NCBI GenBank assembly: GCA_025356335.1
Contig: JANXUF010000072.1
Location: 1 to 61,103, forward strand
Length of the DNA: 61,103 nucleotides
Direction of reading: 5' to 3'
Source of the DNA: Actinomycetes bacterium
GTDB lineage: Bacteria; Actinomycetota; Acidimicrobiia; Acidimicrobiales; Ilumatobacteraceae
Shown: piece by piece, positions 58,952 through 61,103 of the stretch
Layout of the letters: every line of letters begins with the position of its first letter
Numbering within the stretch: the stretch's first letter is position 1
Notes under the pieces: model-generated
The model's database searches: none
What the model saw: only the letters and a program-made list of their open reading frames with translations
Told to the model about the DNA's origin: nothing
Made by a program: the position numbers and the translations under genes

Positions 58952-58961
58952 ATTGGCCAAT
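58952..58961. promoter_or_regulatory. Palindrome before the RHH membrane protein gene
   Basis: ATTGGCCAAT is a perfect 10-base palindrome 17 bases before the ATG at 58935, inside an A/T-rich patch. It is a candidate autoregulatory operator for the RHH domain or part of the promoter. Nothing further is recognised in 58962-59259. Confidence 0.35.
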
Positions 58962-59259
58962 AAAATGCATGTGGAATCTCGCAATTTGCGACGAAGTGCG
59001 ACATCCGTCAGTTGCACAGGGAGCGGCACATGGAAGCGGGGGTTCCAGGGCCTTACGCGGAGGCGATCCGGCATACGCGGTGCTGTCCTCAGACGGCAAC
59101 ACCACGAGAGTCGAGTATTTCGTTGGCATCGAGTAGCGCTGGTGGTGAGTGCTGTGCAGCGGATGGTGACGATGCGTCCGACACTTGCCGTCGACGCTGG
59201 GCCGTATTTCGCCGTTCGACTTCGAGTTGGCTAGCACCGCGTCCGAGCGATGGCCGCGT

Positions 59260-61032
59260 TCAGGGCTTGCCGTCGTTTCTTGAAGAGCGCTGAGCAGTTG
59301 TTCGCGCTCGTCGGCGATCGGCTCGGATCCATGCCGGCGGCAGCGAGCCATGTACAAGAACAGCGTCGCCGACTTGGACCCGACGGAGCATGCTCGGCGA
59401 GAGGTAGGGCACCGCAGTCGCTGGGCTTCGCGCTGGTCGACGTTCGCCGCTGCTTTGCCCGGTCGGTTCGTCGAGGTCGGATCGCACATGTTCGTCGCCC
59501 ACGATTTCGGCGACGTACTTGGTTGTCGATAGATCGCTGATGCCGCTCGGGAAGATGAGCTTCGTGCGATGGTTCGTCAGGACGTTGTCGGCTTCGGTTC
59601 CGTAGGCCTGATCGAGTTGTGCCTTCGACTGCCAGACGGTCACGAGCTGAACCCCAGCGCCGGTGATCGTCGCTGCCCACTGCGGGAGCTTCGGCAGCGG
59701 CGTGTTGGCCGCCTCGTCGAGGACGAAGAGAAGGCGCGGAAATATCGGCTCTCCGGTGCGGTTGTATCGCTCGAACGCCTGAGCAATGAGGTCATGCAGC
59801 AAGGCGGCGAAGACGACGCCGACGCGGCTTTCGTCGCCGAGCGGCGCACAGAGGTAGAGCGTGTTCGAACCCGAACACAGCCATTCGAGCGTGATCTCGC
59901 CGCTGTCAGCGCTGGCCGCAAGTCCGGGGTCGGTCCATGGCCAGACAGCGTTTCGCGCGGTCGTGTAGATGCTCGAGCTCGTTCGTGGATCGGTCGACCA
60001 TTGACCGTGGAGCCATCCGCGCACCTGCTTCGCTGCCATCGCAGTCGCCTCGTCCTCATGATCGGTGAGCAGCCGGACGAGCGGCGACAGCGTGCCGGTG
60101 TTGTCGCCGTCGGGGCGATCCATTTCGACGACCCACTTCACGACGTTGCGCATCGTGAAGCCTTCTGTGTTGGCGGCGGTCCACAGCATCGCAGCGATCA
60201 GTTGCTCGGCCTGCCCACGCCAAAACCGATCGGATGGTCCGTCACCCTCGCCGACTGTTGTCAGTAGTTGGGCAGCGGCGAGTGCCCCTGGCAACGACTT
60301 GGCGGCTCGTAGAGGCGTCCACGTTGCACATCGTGCGCCCGTGATGCCGAGTGGATCGAAGACCTTGATTTCGCCCATGCCTGATCGCGATTCGAGGGTT
60401 GCGCGCATCAGGTCGGTCTTCACCGACGAGATGACCGCACGACCGTCCCAGACTTTGACGCCGTCGATGAGTCGTGTCGTCTTGCCGGATTGGCTCGGTC
60501 CGAACACGGCGACGGCTCCTCGAACACCGCGCTGGCGACGGAAGGTGTCGGCCTCGGTCATCAGTAGGTCCCGGCCCCAACGGCCAAGGGCGAAACGACC
60601 GGGTTGCGGTCGGCGATGGCGAAGTGAAGCGAGATCTCGCTTTGTCGCCAGGCGAGGTTGGGCGTCGACGCCGAGGCGGCGGCGCTTGTCGATCGGCCCA
60701 TGGCGGCGCGTCCGGAATCTCAGATACAGCACACCGGCGGCGACCTCGACGATCGTCACCACGGCGACGCAGAGCCAATAGATGACAGGGCCAGGAAGGT
60801 TCGACGCCGCCGGCTCTGGCCACGCAAGCCGTGGGTTGCGCCAGTCGCGAGGCATGTTGCGAAGCGCTTTGAGCGACTGAGCGAGTCCGGCGTCGAGGGC
60901 TCGATGATTTCCGAGTGCGGCGGCCGACTCGGCAGCGAGCCAGTGGCCGAGGCCGACGACTGCGACGACTCCAAATGCCCAAAGTGCCATCGAGGTCAGA
61001 GCGTCACTCGGTTCTTCCTGTCGTGTGCTCAT
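59260..61032 (-). CDS. Type IV coupling protein (VirD4/TraG-like ATPase)
   Basis: 590 residues; ATG 61032 has GGAGA five bases upstream. Two N-terminal membrane helices (about 14-34 and 80-103), a Walker A of GPSQSGKT near 178-185 and a Walker B of RLLFVLDEA near 430-440. Between them lie typical T4CP blocks ('GEIKVFDPLGITG', 'FWRGQAEQLIAAMLWTAAN', 'LYLCAPLGDESRVGVVFAALLHDLIAQAFE'). Coupling proteins bring the relaxase-DNA complex to a type IV secretion channel, so the element is, or was, conjugative or mobilisable. The gene overlaps the preceding one by ATGA. The C-terminus is basic and likely disordered. Confidence 0.85.
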   Translation of the reverse strand: MSTRQEEPSDALTSMALWAFGVVAVVGLGHWLAAESAAALGNHRALDAGLAQSLKALRNMPRDWRNPRLAWPEPAASNLPGPVIYWLCVAVVTIVEVAAGVLYLRFRTRRHGPIDKRRRLGVDAQPRLATKRDLASLRHRRPQPGRFALGRWGRDLLMTEADTFRRQRGVRGAVAVFGPSQSGKTTRLIDGVKVWDGRAVISSVKTDLMRATLESRSGMGEIKVFDPLGITGARCATWTPLRAAKSLPGALAAAQLLTTVGEGDGPSDRFWRGQAEQLIAAMLWTAANTEGFTMRNVVKWVVEMDRPDGDNTGTLSPLVRLLTDHEDEATAMAAKQVRGWLHGQWSTDPRTSSSIYTTARNAVWPWTDPGLAASADSGEITLEWLCSGSNTLYLCAPLGDESRVGVVFAALLHDLIAQAFERYNRTGEPIFPRLLFVLDEAANTPLPKLPQWAATITGAGVQLVTVWQSKAQLDQAYGTEADNVLTNHRTKLIFPSGISDLSTTKYVAEIVGDEHVRSDLDEPTGQSSGERRPARSPATAVPYLSPSMLRRVQVGDAVLVHGSLPPAWIRADRRRARTTAQRSSRNDGKP

Positions 61033-61103
61033 CGGATCTCCAATGGTTCGAGGTAGTCGATCGCTGCCGTCTTCGCATGGCTTCGTTCGAGCCAGCCGAC
61101 GAG
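61029..61103 (-). CDS. 3' end of an unidentified gene upstream of the coupling protein
   Basis: The last 24 codons (LVGWLERSHAKTAAIDYLEP then LEIR) end in a TGA that overlaps the coupling-protein start as ATGA. The coupling implies a shared operon of the element. Too short for assignment. Confidence 0.5.
   Translation of the reverse strand, partial: LVGWLERSHAKTAAIDYLEPLEIR

Overview
The window (roughly 60-65% G+C by eye) looks like a chromosomal segment of a high-GC actinobacterium, perhaps of the Acidimicrobiia. Supporting signs are an F420-type LLM oxidoreductase, a HAIR-type (HspR) inverted repeat before lon, an actinobacterial SOS box before an AlkB-like gene, and several apparently leaderless or GTG starts. 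The taxonomic placement is inference. No rRNA, complete tRNA or CRISPR array was seen.

0-14 kb is a decaying accessory region. It holds an orphan solute-binding lipoprotein, a DUF302 gene, a cupin gene, an aminoglycoside-phosphotransferase-like gene, an RHH antitoxin and a PAS-PAS-GGDEF cyclase. Among these are broken genes: a frameshifted glyoxalase-like gene, an integrase remnant, an IS110-type transposase remnant, a beta-helix protein with a nonsense codon and two frameshifts, a frameshifted toxin, and a large PAS/GAF/GGDEF/EAL gene with an amber codon and a frameshift.

14-23 kb is a compact regulon. A GntR/FadR-type regulator sits divergent from an ABC importer (binding lipoprotein, ATPase, fused permease) followed by an LLM oxidoreductase; a convergent MFS exporter and a SnoaL-like gene follow. 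Three promoters share the 12-mer ATCATGATGAAT placed at or next to the -10 element.

23-29 kb is housekeeping and stress: TrmH/SpoU methyltransferase, SOS-boxed AlkB-like dioxygenase, class III aminotransferase and Lon.

29-48 kb is the most unusual part: a NagZ-like lipoprotein and a membrane-anchored Hsp70, divergent from an Hsp70-dynamin fusion, a pseudokinase-dynamin fusion and an SPFH protein with two zinc ribbons, then a DUF2237 gene, a DEAD-box helicase and four zinc-ribbon AIM24 proteins arranged as a duplicated pair of pairs. I read this as a candidate membrane-stress or membrane-remodelling system not described as a unit to my knowledge.

48-54 kb carries MarR-MFS, a phosphoesterase, a retron-like reverse transcriptase preceded by a repeat-rich non-coding stretch, an HNH nuclease, a PilZ protein and a GNAT acetyltransferase.

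From about 54.24 kb to the right edge there appears to be an integrated element. Its left boundary is a tRNA 3'-end-like fragment plus terminator. It carries a DNA methyltransferase, a putative restriction endonuclease, a broken DUF433 antitoxin-like gene, two small membrane proteins and a VirD4/TraG-like coupling protein.
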